Source: Candidatus Pseudogracilibacillus intestinigallinarum (lineage in GTDB: Bacteria > Bacillota > Bacilli > Bacillales > Amphibacillaceae). Taken from it: a DNA stretch of 47,985 nucleotides. The stretch's first letter is position 1; every line of letters starts with the position of its first letter. A program made the position numbers and the translations under genes. The stretch spans positions 1 through 47,985 of the forward strand of contig DXHX01000050.1 in assembly GCA_019113205.1 (NCBI GenBank), written 5' to 3'. Below are positions 1 through 8,150 of the stretch, piece by piece. Below the pieces are notes generated by a model. That model ran no database searches. It was not told the origin of the DNA and saw nothing but the letters and a program-made list of their open reading frames with translations.

Positions 1-1
1 A

Positions 2-472
2 ACTTCAAAAGCAGCTTCACGACTTAGTGATCAACTACGTAGACGAACTATTGAACGGAAGTATTTAGCGATTGTTCGTGGAGCATTAAAAAAAACAGAG
101 GCAAAGCTAGTCGGTTACTTATGGAAAGATACGAAAAAAAATATCGTTTCTATCGTTCCGAAACATAAACGTGATGCGAAACAAGCAATATTAAAGTATA
201 GGGTGTTAGAGACGAATAAAAATTTATCACTGTTAGAAGTAGAATTAGAAACTGGACGCCCACATCAAATAAGGGTTCAATTAAATGGTATAGGCCATCC
301 ATTATATGGCGATCAAAAATATGGTCAACACGTGAATAAAATTGGAGAACAAATTGCACTATGGGCTTATGAACTAACTTTGACACATCCAACAACGAAA
401 GAAGTTATTACCGTTCATTCATTTCCAAAACAAATATATCCATGGTCAGAATGGGCGTATATAAAAAAATGA
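2..472 (+). CDS. RluA-family pseudouridine synthase, 5'-truncated by window edge
   Basis: Isomerises uridine to pseudouridine in structured RNA, probably rRNA. The open frame runs from the first bases of the window, so the N-terminus and the catalytic HRLD motif lie upstream and are not visible. What remains is the C-terminal half of the RluA fold: the motif RKYLAIVRG near the start and the late family signature ETGRPHQIRVQL followed by HPLYGD. No S4 domain is visible in this part. The stop codon lies inside the stem of a bidirectional terminator shared with convergent ctaA. Which uridine is modified cannot be read from the sequence. The family assignment is firm, the exact orthology is not. 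Confidence 0.88.
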   Translation, partial: TSKAASRLSDQLRRRTIERKYLAIVRGALKKTEAKLVGYLWKDTKKNIVSIVPKHKRDAKQAILKYRVLETNKNLSLLEVELETGRPHQIRVQLNGIGHPLYGDQKYGQHVNKIGEQIALWAYELTLTHPTTKEVITVHSFPKQIYPWSEWAYIKK

Positions 473-501
473 GGCTAGGAAAATCCTAAGCCTCATTTTT
501 T
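464..501. terminator. Bidirectional terminator between the RluA-type gene and ctaA
   Basis: An A-rich left arm and T-rich right arm flank a stem containing TGAGGCT, AGGA, an AAA loop, then TCCT and AGCCTCA, with one bulged A. It has a U-run on either strand. The stop codons of both converging genes (TGA at 470-472 and, on the minus strand, TAG at 486-488) lie within the hairpin. Confidence 0.85.
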
Positions 502-1466
502 GCGTTTTGTTTCATATGAAGAATATTTTTATTCGTTTGTTTTACGTTCACCTTTTGTTCTTGATGTGCACTACGGTTTGATAATAACATGAAGTAACTT
601 AACATACCGAAATAGCATGTAATAAAGAAAGCATGGAATAATGCAATCCATAAGTTTAACTCTGTAAAGATAATCATGGCTCCAAAGAGTACTTGTAATA
701 AAATTAAACTAAAGGAAATCACCCATCCATAGTACATTACTCGGTTATTACGATAATTCTTGTGTACTTTAATTAAGAACGTAAGCGTCCAAATGAATAA
801 AATTGCTGCTAACAGTCTGTGACCCATTTGTACCCACTGATGGAAATTGTAATCGGCAAATGCAAATGGGGCACCATTATTACAAAATGGCCAACTACCA
901 CAAACGAGGTTTGCATTTATATGTCTTACTAATGCGCCTGTATATACAACGATAATCGTATAAGTGGATAATAAGTATATTTCTATCCGATCTTTTTTCT
1001 TAATATGCAACTTATCTGCATCTAACTTATTGTCTATCTCAAATATGAGTAACATTAGTAAAAAGATAGAGGCAAATGACACTAAAGAAATACCGAAATG
1101 AATCGCTAAGACGAAATCAGACTGCCCCCAAACAACAGCTGCAGCACCAATTAATCCTTGTAAAACTAAGAAAAATACAGAAATGAAAGATAAGAATTTC
1201 ACTTCTCGAATGTGTCCTAAGTGATTCCAAGCAAACACTGCTAGTAATAAAACTGTCACACCAATGATGCTTGAAACAAGACGGTGACTATATTCAATAA
1301 TTAATTCTGGTGTAATGACATTCGGAAACAATTGACCGTTACATAATGGCCAACTACTACCACAACCAGCACCTGAATCTGTTTTGGTTACTAATGCACC
1401 ACCTAATAAAATAAAAAACATACCGATTGTGGAAACGACAGATAACCATTTAATCGTTCTAAACAT
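486..1466 (-). CDS. ctaA: Haem A synthase (COX15/CtaA)
   Basis: Integral membrane enzyme that oxidises the C8 methyl group of haem O to give haem A for the aa3/caa3 oxidase. The 326-residue protein has about eight membrane segments. Cysteines fall at 35 and 42 (GAGC...PLC), the spacing known from Bacillus CtaA. A second pair, CGSWPFC, lies in the second half. Four conserved haem-ligand histidines sit in EYSHRL, LAIHFG, MGHRLL and LFHAFF. The ATG at 1464-1466 has a modest upstream GTGAGG. The gene is divergent from ctaC, as in B. subtilis, but the haem O synthase gene ctaB that normally accompanies it is absent here. Its substrate must then come from a farnesyltransferase encoded elsewhere. 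Confidence 0.96.
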   Translation of the reverse strand: MFRTIKWLSVVSTIGMFFILLGGALVTKTDSGAGCGSSWPLCNGQLFPNVITPELIIEYSHRLVSSIIGVTVLLLAVFAWNHLGHIREVKFLSFISVFFLVLQGLIGAAAVVWGQSDFVLAIHFGISLVSFASIFLLMLLIFEIDNKLDADKLHIKKKDRIEIYLLSTYTIIVVYTGALVRHINANLVCGSWPFCNNGAPFAFADYNFHQWVQMGHRLLAAILFIWTLTFLIKVHKNYRNNRVMYYGWVISFSLILLQVLFGAMIIFTELNLWIALFHAFFITCYFGMLSYFMLLSNRSAHQEQKVNVKQTNKNILHMKQNAKNEA

Positions 1467-1524
1467 ACGTATAGCCTCACTTTATATTAAAATAATGGAT
1501 GATATAAAAATTTGTTCATTACTA

Positions 1525-1554
1525 ATCATAATAGCATATTCATGAAGAAATCAA
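1525..1554 (-). promoter_or_regulatory. Candidate sigma-A promoter of ctaA
   Basis: Read on the minus strand, TTGATT at 1549-1554 and TATGAT at 1525-1530 are separated by 18 bases, about 60 bases before the ctaA start. An alternative overlapping -10, TGCTATTAT, is of the extended type. This is a consensus match only. Confidence 0.4.
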
Positions 1555-1782
1555 TTAAAAAAAACATAATAGAACGAGAAGTTCATCAATTATCATAAAT
1601 TTGTAACAATAATGGAATAAATACGTAAAATTCAGTGACAGATATAGTACAAATTCTTGCAAAAGATATAGAAATTTGATAAAAATAGTATGTAGAAGTT
1701 GTCATGCGAAAATCCAATGTTCTTAAGTGGGGGAAGTAATACAAAGACTTAAAGAACAAAGAGTTTAAGAAAGTTGATACAC

Positions 1783-1791
1783 TGTGGATAA
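1783..1791 (-). promoter_or_regulatory. Perfect DnaA-box 9-mer
   Basis: TGTGGATAA, the reverse complement of the consensus TTATCCACA, stands alone in the noncoding gap. A single box can occur by chance. It is listed because the same perfect 9-mer recurs in the bshC-mraZ gap. Confidence 0.35.
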
Positions 1792-2118
1792 TCGCCGAAA
1801 ATGCTTTCATTACAATCGTAAAGAGAGTGACAGCATGAATGATTAGAATATGTATGAAAGAGTAGTTTATTCTTCGCCATATTCTACTTATTTATAATAT
1901 TGAAGGGAGGCAGCTGCAATATATTTGTAACAGAAGTGTGATCTTCCAGATGAATAGCTTATTTGTTATTCATAAAGCCTTTTATTCCTTTTTGTATGTA
2001 GTATGAAAGACTAAGTAATTGTATAAACTAACATTATTCATTCAATATTATGTTATTACATTATATTTCGCTATAATTTTATGATTATTATAAAATGAAA
2101 CGTAATAACGGATATTGA

Positions 2119-2136
2119 TTTTAAACATGTTTAAAA
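2119..2136. promoter_or_regulatory. 18-bp perfect palindrome upstream of ctaC
   Basis: Both arms are TTTTAAACA and its complement, giving a fully symmetric site about 200 bases before the ctaC promoter. The shape suits a dimeric repressor or activator. The sequence does not match the Fnr, Rex or CcpA consensus I know, so the binding protein is unknown. Confidence 0.35.
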
Positions 2137-2294
2137 ATATACGATGTACTTAAGAATAAAGGTGCTTTCAATCCCTATGTCACATTATATCTATATGTAA
2201 AAAAAAGCATTTTGATCGACCACGTCAACTGAATGACTTTTTGGTTCGTGAGACAAACTTTTAACAAAGGTATTTAAATTAAAATGCATCCCGG

Positions 2295-2319
2295 ACAATT
2301 CATTCAATCAATGAATTGT
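2295..2319. promoter_or_regulatory. 10-bp inverted repeat just upstream of the ctaC promoter
   Basis: ACAATTCATT and AATGAATTGT are perfect inverted copies around a 5-base loop. They end 15 bases before the proposed -35 element. No T-run follows, so a terminator is unlikely, and the position favours an operator for the oxidase operon. The cognate regulator is unknown. Confidence 0.4.
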
Positions 2320-2333
2320 ATTAAGATGAAATA

Positions 2334-2362
2334 TTGCATTGTAGCCGTACGTGGTTTATGAT
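2334..2362 (+). promoter_or_regulatory. Sigma-A promoter of the ctaCDEF operon
   Basis: TTGCAT at 2334-2339 and TATGAT at 2357-2362 are spaced by exactly 17 bases. The ctaC start is about 63 bases downstream, and no other good pair is visible nearby. Confidence 0.6.
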
Positions 2363-2425
2363 AGTAATATACTAAATTCACTTGCCGAATGCAGTTTAAA
2401 ATTAATGAAAGAGAGGTATACATAC

Positions 2426-3493
2426 ATGAAAGGATGGTTAGGGAAAGCAAAGACCCTTCTAATACTGGGTGCTTTAGCCTTTGTACTTTCAGGATGTGGA
2501 AGAGATAATTTAACAGCACTTGTACCTAAAGGGTACGGGGCAGAGGTTTCGATGAATTTAATCATTTTAACGACGGTGGTAATGACATGTGTACTAATTA
2601 TTGTATTTATCATTTACGTACTTGTCTTAGTTAAATTCCGTAAGAAAAAGGGAGATCCTGTTATCAATCCTGAGCAAGTAGAAGGAAACAAAACATTAGA
2701 AGCAGTATGGACGATTATTCCAATTATCTTAGTAGTTATTATGGCTGTTCCAACTGTATTTGCTACATTCCATTTAGCAGATGATTCAGACAAGGAAGAC
2801 CATATTAACGTACATGTTACTGGTAACCAGTATTGGTGGCATTTCGATTATGAAAATGAAGAAATCGCAACAAGCCAGGACTTATACATTCCGGTAAATA
2901 CGAAAGTATATATTCACTTAATTACAAATGACGTTTTACACTCATTCTGGGTACCAAGTTTATCGGGTAAATTAGACGTTAACCCAGAGAACGTAAATAC
3001 AATGTATTTAGAAGCATATGAAGAAGGAGTATTCTTTGGTAAATGTGCTGAATTATGTGGTCCTTCTCACTCACTAATGGACTTTAAGGTTGTAGTAGTA
3101 AGTGAAGAAGAATACGACCAGTGGGTTGCAGATATGCAAGACTTTAACTCTGAAGAAGTGGAGTTAGATGCAGTTGCACAAGAAGGTCAAGAATTATTTG
3201 AAGAAAAAGCATGTATTAGTTGTCACGCAACAGATACACAAAACTACTCAGCAGGTGCAGTGCCAGTTGGACCAGACTTAACGAACTTGGGAGACCGTTC
3301 ACGTTATGCTGGATATTTAATGCCAACTAAAGAGAATTTAGTAAACTGGATTCTAGATCCAGAAACATTAAAGCCTGGAAACTTAATGACAGGTAAATAT
3401 CCTGATGTTTCAGAAGATGAAGCTGATAAAATTGCAGAATACTTATTACAATTAAAGCCATCTGACGTTACAGCAGAAAGTAAAGAAAAATAA
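2426..3493 (+). CDS. ctaC: Cytochrome caa3 oxidase subunit II with fused cytochrome c
   Basis: Membrane-anchored subunit that takes electrons at the CuA centre and passes them to subunit I. The 355-residue protein begins with a lipoprotein signal ending in LSGC (Cys24), followed by two membrane helices. A cupredoxin domain carries the CuA ligands in the pattern C-3-C-3-H-2-M (KCAELCGPSHSLM). The C-terminal third is a cytochrome c domain with CISCH and a distal LMP methionine region, which marks a caa3 rather than an aa3 enzyme. ATG at 2426 is chosen because GAGAGG precedes it at good spacing and it places the signal peptide correctly; in-frame ATGs upstream do not. It is the first gene of ctaCDEF. 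Confidence 0.97.
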   Translation: MKGWLGKAKTLLILGALAFVLSGCGRDNLTALVPKGYGAEVSMNLIILTTVVMTCVLIIVFIIYVLVLVKFRKKKGDPVINPEQVEGNKTLEAVWTIIPIILVVIMAVPTVFATFHLADDSDKEDHINVHVTGNQYWWHFDYENEEIATSQDLYIPVNTKVYIHLITNDVLHSFWVPSLSGKLDVNPENVNTMYLEAYEEGVFFGKCAELCGPSHSLMDFKVVVVSEEEYDQWVADMQDFNSEEVELDAVAQEGQELFEEKACISCHATDTQNYSAGAVPVGPDLTNLGDRSRYAGYLMPTKENLVNWILDPETLKPGNLMTGKYPDVSEDEADKIAEYLLQLKPSDVTAESKEK

Positions 3494-3545
3494 TTTATTT
3501 TAATAAACCTTAAGTTTTTAGATTAAAATATAGGAGGTATTTAAT

Positions 3546-5414
3546 GTGAGTACAGCAGCTATGGGTAAAAGAAGCTTTGGCGCAGTCTTATGGGACTATA
3601 TGACAACTGTTGACCATAAGAAAATTGCTCACCTATACTTAGCAGGTGGAGGATTCTTCTTCATCCTAGGTGGAATTGAAGCATTAATTATTCGTATTCA
3701 GTTAATTAAACCTGAAAACGACTTTATTAGTGCAGGATTCTATAATGAAGTAATTACGATGCACGGTACTACGATGATTTTCTTAGCGGCCATGCCGATG
3801 ATGATAGGACTTATGAACGCCGCCATGCCATTACAAATAGGGGCACGTGACGTTGCGTTTCCGTTTGTTAACGCACTTAGTTTCTGGTTATTCTTCTTCG
3901 GGGGAATTTTATTAAACATTAGTTTCTTAACTGGTGGAGCTCCTGATGCTGGTTGGACATCTTATGCTTCATTAGCAATGCAGTCACCAGGACATGGGGT
4001 TGACTACTATGTAGCAGGATTACAGATTGCAGGTGCAGGTACGCTAATGGGAGGTATTAACTTCCTGGCGACGATTGTAACAATGCGTGCACCGGGTATG
4101 ACTTATATGCGTATGCCATTATTCTCATGGGCTACATTCGTAACGAGTATTTTAATTTTATTCGCATTCCCACCATTAACGATCAACTTATTTTTATTAA
4201 TGTTTGACCGTATGTTTGATACAGCGTTCTTTAACGTTGCATTAGGTGGAAATACAATTATTTATCAGCACTTATTCTGGATTTTCGGACACCCAGAAGT
4301 TTATATCTTAATTTTACCGTTTTTCGGTTTATTCAGTGATATTTTCTCTACTTTCTCAAGAAAGAGATTATTCGGATACACTGCAATGGTTTTCGCGACT
4401 ATGTTAATCGCATTTTTAGGTTTCATGGTATGGGCTCACCATATGTTTACAGTTGGTTTAGGTCCAGTTGCTAACTCGATTTTCGCAGTAGGTACAATGG
4501 CGATTGCAGTACCAACAGGAATTAAGATTTTCAACTGGTTATTAACAATGTGGGGCGGTCAAGTAACAATTAACTCTGCAATGTTATGGGCATTAGGATT
4601 TATCCCATCATTTACAATTGGTGGAGTTACAGGTGTTATGCTTGGATCAGCAGTTGCTGACTACCAGTATCATGACACATATTTCGTTATCGCACACTTC
4701 CACTACGTAATCGTTGGTGGTTCAGTATTTGGTATTTTCGCAGGTTTACATTACTGGTGGCCGAAAATGTTCGGTCGTGTGTTGAATGAAACATTAGGTA
4801 AGTGGACATTCTGGTTATTCTTTATTGGATTCCATTTAACATTCTTTATTCAGCACTTCTTAGGTCTAATGGGTATGCCTCGTCGCTACTGGGTATTTTT
4901 ACATGACCAAGGTTTAGAGTTAGGTAACTTAATTAGCTCTGTTGGTGCGTTCTTTATGGGAGTTGCATCCATCATATTCGTATATAATATTATTTATACG
5001 GCAATTAAAGAAGAAAAAGCAGAAGCGGACCCATGGGATGGTCGTACATTAGAGTGGACAGTTTCATCTCCACCACCATATTATAACTTTGAACAGTTAC
5101 CATTAGTTCGTGGTTTAGACCCGTTATGGATTGAAAAAATGGAAGGTGACGGAACTGTACCTCCAGGAGAACCATTAGATGATGTTCACATGCCTAACGG
5201 TTCAATCTTACCGCTCTTAATGGGATTAGGATTCTTCATAGCAGGATTTGGATTTATTTACCAAGATGGTCAAGGAAGCTTATGGTATTTAGCGCTTTAC
5301 GGAGGAATGGCATTTGCTATCGGATGTATGGTTGTTAGATCACTTAAAGATGACTATGGCTACTATATCCCTAAAGAAGAACTTCAAAAAGCACTTGAAG
5401 GGGAGGCTAAGTAA
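3546..5414 (+). CDS. ctaD: Cytochrome caa3 oxidase subunit I
   Basis: Catalytic haem-copper subunit that reduces oxygen to water and pumps protons. The 622-residue protein is a full-length 12-plus-helix member with the extra C-terminal helices usual in Bacillus. Ligand motifs seen are MHGTT (haem a), GHPEVYI (CuB histidine and the cross-linked tyrosine), WAHHM (two further CuB histidines) and HFHYV (haem a3 and haem a). The start is GTG at 3546, seven bases after a strong AGGAGGT. The overlapping ATG at 3544 reads straight into TGA and cannot be used. It sits 52 bases after ctaC and directly before ctaE. Confidence 0.98.
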   Translation: MSTAAMGKRSFGAVLWDYMTTVDHKKIAHLYLAGGGFFFILGGIEALIIRIQLIKPENDFISAGFYNEVITMHGTTMIFLAAMPMMIGLMNAAMPLQIGARDVAFPFVNALSFWLFFFGGILLNISFLTGGAPDAGWTSYASLAMQSPGHGVDYYVAGLQIAGAGTLMGGINFLATIVTMRAPGMTYMRMPLFSWATFVTSILILFAFPPLTINLFLLMFDRMFDTAFFNVALGGNTIIYQHLFWIFGHPEVYILILPFFGLFSDIFSTFSRKRLFGYTAMVFATMLIAFLGFMVWAHHMFTVGLGPVANSIFAVGTMAIAVPTGIKIFNWLLTMWGGQVTINSAMLWALGFIPSFTIGGVTGVMLGSAVADYQYHDTYFVIAHFHYVIVGGSVFGIFAGLHYWWPKMFGRVLNETLGKWTFWLFFIGFHLTFFIQHFLGLMGMPRRYWVFLHDQGLELGNLISSVGAFFMGVASIIFVYNIIYTAIKEEKAEADPWDGRTLEWTVSSPPPYYNFEQLPLVRGLDPLWIEKMEGDGTVPPGEPLDDVHMPNGSILPLLMGLGFFIAGFGFIYQDGQGSLWYLALYGGMAFAIGCMVVRSLKDDYGYYIPKEELQKALEGEAK

Positions 5415-5416
5415 TA

Positions 5417-6043
5417 ATGAGTCATGATCATAGCAACTTATTTCCAGAAACTCTCCCAGCAGAACCTGAAAAAGCTACACTGGAAGGTAAAAACAAATTC
5501 TTTGGGCTTTGGTTCTTCTTAGGTGGAGAAACAGTATTATTTGCTAGTTTATTCGGGACTTACCTTGCGTTGAAAAACTCAACTGCAGGGGGTCCTGCTT
5601 CAGATGAATTATTCGGTCTTGGACTTGTATTTTTAATGACAATGTTATTATTAACGAGTTCATTAACGAGTGTGTACGCTATGTACCATATGCGTAACGG
5701 TGATTTTAAGAAAATGTATTTATGGTTAGCGATTACTGGATTATTAGGTATTGGGTTCTTAGCTTGTGAGATCTACGAGTTCGCACACTATATCACAGAT
5801 TACGGATTTACTTTCCGTTCATCAGCGTTTGGTTCTGCGTTCTATGCATTAGTTGGATTCCACGGAGGACACGTACTATTCGGTATTTGTTGGTTACTTT
5901 CGTTATTAATTCGAAACGCTAAGCGTGGATTAAACTTATATAACGCACCTAAATTCAACACATTCAGTTTATACTGGCACTTCATTGATGTTGTTTGGGT
6001 ATTCATCTTCACAGTAGTTTACCTAATGGGAAAGGTGGGTTAA
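5417..6043 (+). CDS. ctaE: Cytochrome caa3 oxidase subunit III
   Basis: Membrane subunit that stabilises subunit I. It is 208 residues long with five evident helices, the normal length for the shorter Bacillus form. Conserved features include GETVLFASLFGTYLAL near residue 40, the FHGGHVLFG helix and a terminal WHFIDVVW motif. It starts two bases after the ctaD stop with GGGGAGG upstream, indicating tight translational coupling in the operon. Confidence 0.97.
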   Translation: MSHDHSNLFPETLPAEPEKATLEGKNKFFGLWFFLGGETVLFASLFGTYLALKNSTAGGPASDELFGLGLVFLMTMLLLTSSLTSVYAMYHMRNGDFKKMYLWLAITGLLGIGFLACEIYEFAHYITDYGFTFRSSAFGSAFYALVGFHGGHVLFGICWLLSLLIRNAKRGLNLYNAPKFNTFSLYWHFIDVVWVFIFTVVYLMGKVG

Positions 6044-6046
6044 TAA

Positions 6047-6370
6047 ATGACAAACGAAGTAAATACAGAACAAGCAGAATTACTTAGACGTAAAAAAAGT
6101 AAAGACGAAATGAAAAAGCAATTAATTTCTTTCGGTATGATGATTGTTTTTACTTTAATTTCTTTTGGTTTAGTAGCAGTAGGAACAATTGAAAGAATGT
6201 ACATTTTACCTATCCTTTTTGTAATGGCTATCGTACAAGCAGGATTCCAGTTCTATTACTTTATGCATTTAAAAGATAGAGATCATGAAATGCCAGCTAC
6301 TTTCATCTATGGTGGAGTATGGGCAGGATTTTTAACACTAGCGGGATTAATGGTAATCTCTTGGTGGTAA
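6047..6370 (+). CDS. ctaF: Cytochrome caa3 oxidase subunit IV
   Basis: Small accessory membrane subunit of the oxidase. The 107-residue protein has a charged N-terminus of about 27 residues followed by three hydrophobic helices, and contains the family pattern QAGFQFYYFMHLKDR. It starts three bases after ctaE and is followed directly by a strong terminator, so it closes the ctaCDEF transcript. Confidence 0.95.
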   Translation: MTNEVNTEQAELLRRKKSKDEMKKQLISFGMMIVFTLISFGLVAVGTIERMYILPILFVMAIVQAGFQFYYFMHLKDRDHEMPATFIYGGVWAGFLTLAGLMVISWW

Positions 6371-6377
6371 AACTGGT

Positions 6378-6412
6378 AAAAAGCTAGAGAACTTGTTCTC
6401 TAGCTTTTTTAT
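6378..6412 (+). terminator. Terminator after ctaF
   Basis: AAAGCTAGAGAA and TTCTCTAGCTTT form a perfect stem around a CTTG tetraloop, followed by a T-run. It separates ctaCDEF from ctaG, which therefore needs its own promoter or read-through. Confidence 0.92.
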
Positions 6413-6550
6413 TTGTTTTCATTTTATTATTTCATGACAAAATTGTCACAAATGGCAATGTTTTTAAAAAAATTGAAACGGAATGCATGAAATAAGTGGA
6501 TGATATCATGTATAATGATGGTTGCAAACTTTATGGAGAGGTGAAGTTTT

Positions 6551-7459
6551 ATGTGGTTGGAAATTCAAATATTCGGCTTCCGTGCTTTATGGAGTCCTTA
6601 TTTTTTAACATTTTTAATTGCTGTGTCGATTTTATACTATTTAGTAACGGGACCATATCGACATAAGTTTGGCGGGGATGAAAAACCGACGAGAAATCAG
6701 CAACTTTTTTTCTATAGTGGGATTATTTTAACGTATATTGTGAAAGGATCTCCAATTGATTTAATGTCTCATATTATGATGAGTTATCATATGGCTCAGA
6801 CAGCTATTTTATATTTCGTTATTTCAATCTTTTTTATTCGTGGTTTACCTATTTGGATGTGGGAAAAATTCGTTAATATTAAAATAGTAAAAAAGATAAT
6901 GAAAGTAACGACTCATCCTTTAATCGCACTTGTATTATTTAATAGTCTGTTTTCAATGTATCATTTACCAGTAATATTCGATTATACGAAAACACATTTA
7001 ATCGTACATTCAACTGTCACAATCGTTTTATTCATTTTATCTATGAATATGTGGTGGCCAATTTTATCTCCACTTAAAGAACATGCAACATTAAATCCAT
7101 TATTAAAAATGGCATATTTAATTGGTAGTATCTTAATTATTTCGATTGCTTGTGCTTTAATGATTTTCTCAACAAAATCATTATATACATCCTATAACTC
7201 TGATGGTGCTTGGTTACAGGCAATGAGCTTATGTGTACCACCTGATGTATTAAATGGGATCTCTGATAGCTTATCTGGTGCGGAGATGTTTTCTCCATTA
7301 TCGGCAGCAGAAGATCAGCAATTAGGTGGAATTTTAATGATGTTCATGCAACAAATTTTCTATGGATTTGTGTTAGCTTATATTTTCTTTGGATGGTTTA
7401 CGAAAAAGAGCTTAGAAATTGATCCAATGCCAGATACTTTACCGAACTCAAAAGAGTAA
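6551..7459 (+). CDS. ctaG: CtaG, caa3 oxidase assembly membrane protein
   Basis: Polytopic membrane protein required in B. subtilis for formation of active caa3 oxidase, probably in copper delivery. The 302-residue sequence has about seven hydrophobic helices and conserved features of the caa3_CtaG family, including GSPIDLMSHIMMSYHM near residue 75 and the histidines in FNSLFSMYHLP. GGAGAGGTG lies just before the ATG. A TATAAT at 6511-6516 lies about 35 bases upstream, but its -35 is poor. The gene is terminated by a hairpin at 7485. Confidence 0.93.
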   Translation: MWLEIQIFGFRALWSPYFLTFLIAVSILYYLVTGPYRHKFGGDEKPTRNQQLFFYSGIILTYIVKGSPIDLMSHIMMSYHMAQTAILYFVISIFFIRGLPIWMWEKFVNIKIVKKIMKVTTHPLIALVLFNSLFSMYHLPVIFDYTKTHLIVHSTVTIVLFILSMNMWWPILSPLKEHATLNPLLKMAYLIGSILIISIACALMIFSTKSLYTSYNSDGAWLQAMSLCVPPDVLNGISDSLSGAEMFSPLSAAEDQQLGGILMMFMQQIFYGFVLAYIFFGWFTKKSLEIDPMPDTLPNSKE

Positions 7460-7484
7460 TGGGTGTGCATATTTTCAATAAAAG

Positions 7485-7511
7485 GGATGTTAACAAATAA
7501 CATCCTTTTTT
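7485..7511 (+). terminator. Terminator after ctaG
   Basis: GGATGTTA and TAACATCC pair perfectly around a 5-base loop and are followed by six T residues. Confidence 0.9.
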
Positions 7512-7535
7512 GGTCTTATACTCATTGATAGAACA

Positions 7536-7579
7536 TAAAAAAACGGTACTGAGTATTGAAAAATAAACAGTACCGTTTT
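7536..7579 (-). terminator. Terminator of the convergent yugN-like gene
   Basis: AAAACGGTACTG (7540-7551) and CAGTACCGTTTT (7568-7579) form a 12-bp stem with a 16-base loop. On the minus strand a run of T follows, as expected for a gene ending at 7633. The stem also has a short T-run on the plus strand, so it may act both ways. Confidence 0.8.
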
Positions 7580-7632
7580 GACTAGTTTTTCTAGTCTATT
7601 TTATTGTATTCTGAACGATGAATGATTATGAA

Positions 7633-7995
7633 TTATCCTAACTGTTCTAATTCATCGTTTACACCAACAACAAGGTTGTGTGCACGTTCCATTAAGTTTT
7701 TAGGGAAGTTTTCTTCTTCACCATACTCAATACCATGTGGATAGTAATGTTTTCCTAATAAAGGTGTTTTAATCTTAATTACTGCTGTTTTACTATCGAC
7801 ATCACCTTCAATAGCTTCTCCTTGAATACGTACATAATATGTAACGTTTTTCTCTTGCGAATTGATTTTGTAATCGTATGTAACACGTTCATAGTCCCAG
7901 CTTTCCCCTAAAATAAAAGCATGTTTACCCATTACGTAGTTTAATGTTGAAATATCGATTACCTTATTATCAATACCTGTGTTTTCTAATTTCAT
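7633..7995 (-). CDS. YugN-like family protein
   Basis: Small soluble protein of 120 residues. It resembles YugN of B. subtilis throughout: MKLENTGIDNK at the start, the WDYERVTYDYK stretch near residue 38, and LLGKHYYPHGIEYGE near residue 90. Function is not established for the family. The start at 7995 is chosen because AGAGGTG lies nine bases before it; the longer frame reaching 8082 adds 29 residues that do not look like the family. In B. subtilis yugN lies in another part of the chromosome, so its position between ctaG and ylbC is a rearrangement relative to that genome. It is oriented against its neighbours and has its own terminator. Confidence 0.85.
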   Translation of the reverse strand: MKLENTGIDNKVIDISTLNYVMGKHAFILGESWDYERVTYDYKINSQEKNVTYYVRIQGEAIEGDVDSKTAVIKIKTPLLGKHYYPHGIEYGEEENFPKNLMERAHNLVVGVNDELEQLG

Positions 7996-8150
7996 CCTAT
8001 TACACCTCTTTAAATAGTATCTTAGCTTAATGATAGTTGAAATATGGACAACTTGCAATAAATTATATAAATAATCGTTCATTTATACGTTTATCTCATC
8101 CTTTATTAGTATAATATAAATGGAGAAGTATTTCTAATTAGGAGGACTTT

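Larger units (their letters stand above)
1467..2425. other. Noncoding ctaA-ctaC gap where ctaB would be expected
   Basis: About 960 bases without a credible gene. All frames are broken by stops, and I could not find any piece of the haem O synthase (CtaB) motifs. The longest minus-strand frame inside it (1586-1810) has no ribosome binding site. The gap holds a perfect DnaA-box-like 9-mer, an 18-bp palindrome, a 10-bp inverted repeat and the likely ctaC promoter, each listed separately. Confidence 0.7.

Noticed and set aside
1586-1810. Minus-strand frame of 74 residues in the ctaA-ctaC gap
   Set aside because: No ribosome binding site before its ATG, composition typical of random AT-rich DNA, and no family resemblance.
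6435-6448. TGACAA-AA-TTGTCA inverted repeat before ctaG as an operator
   Set aside because: Short, AT-rich, and not placed against a good promoter; likely chance.
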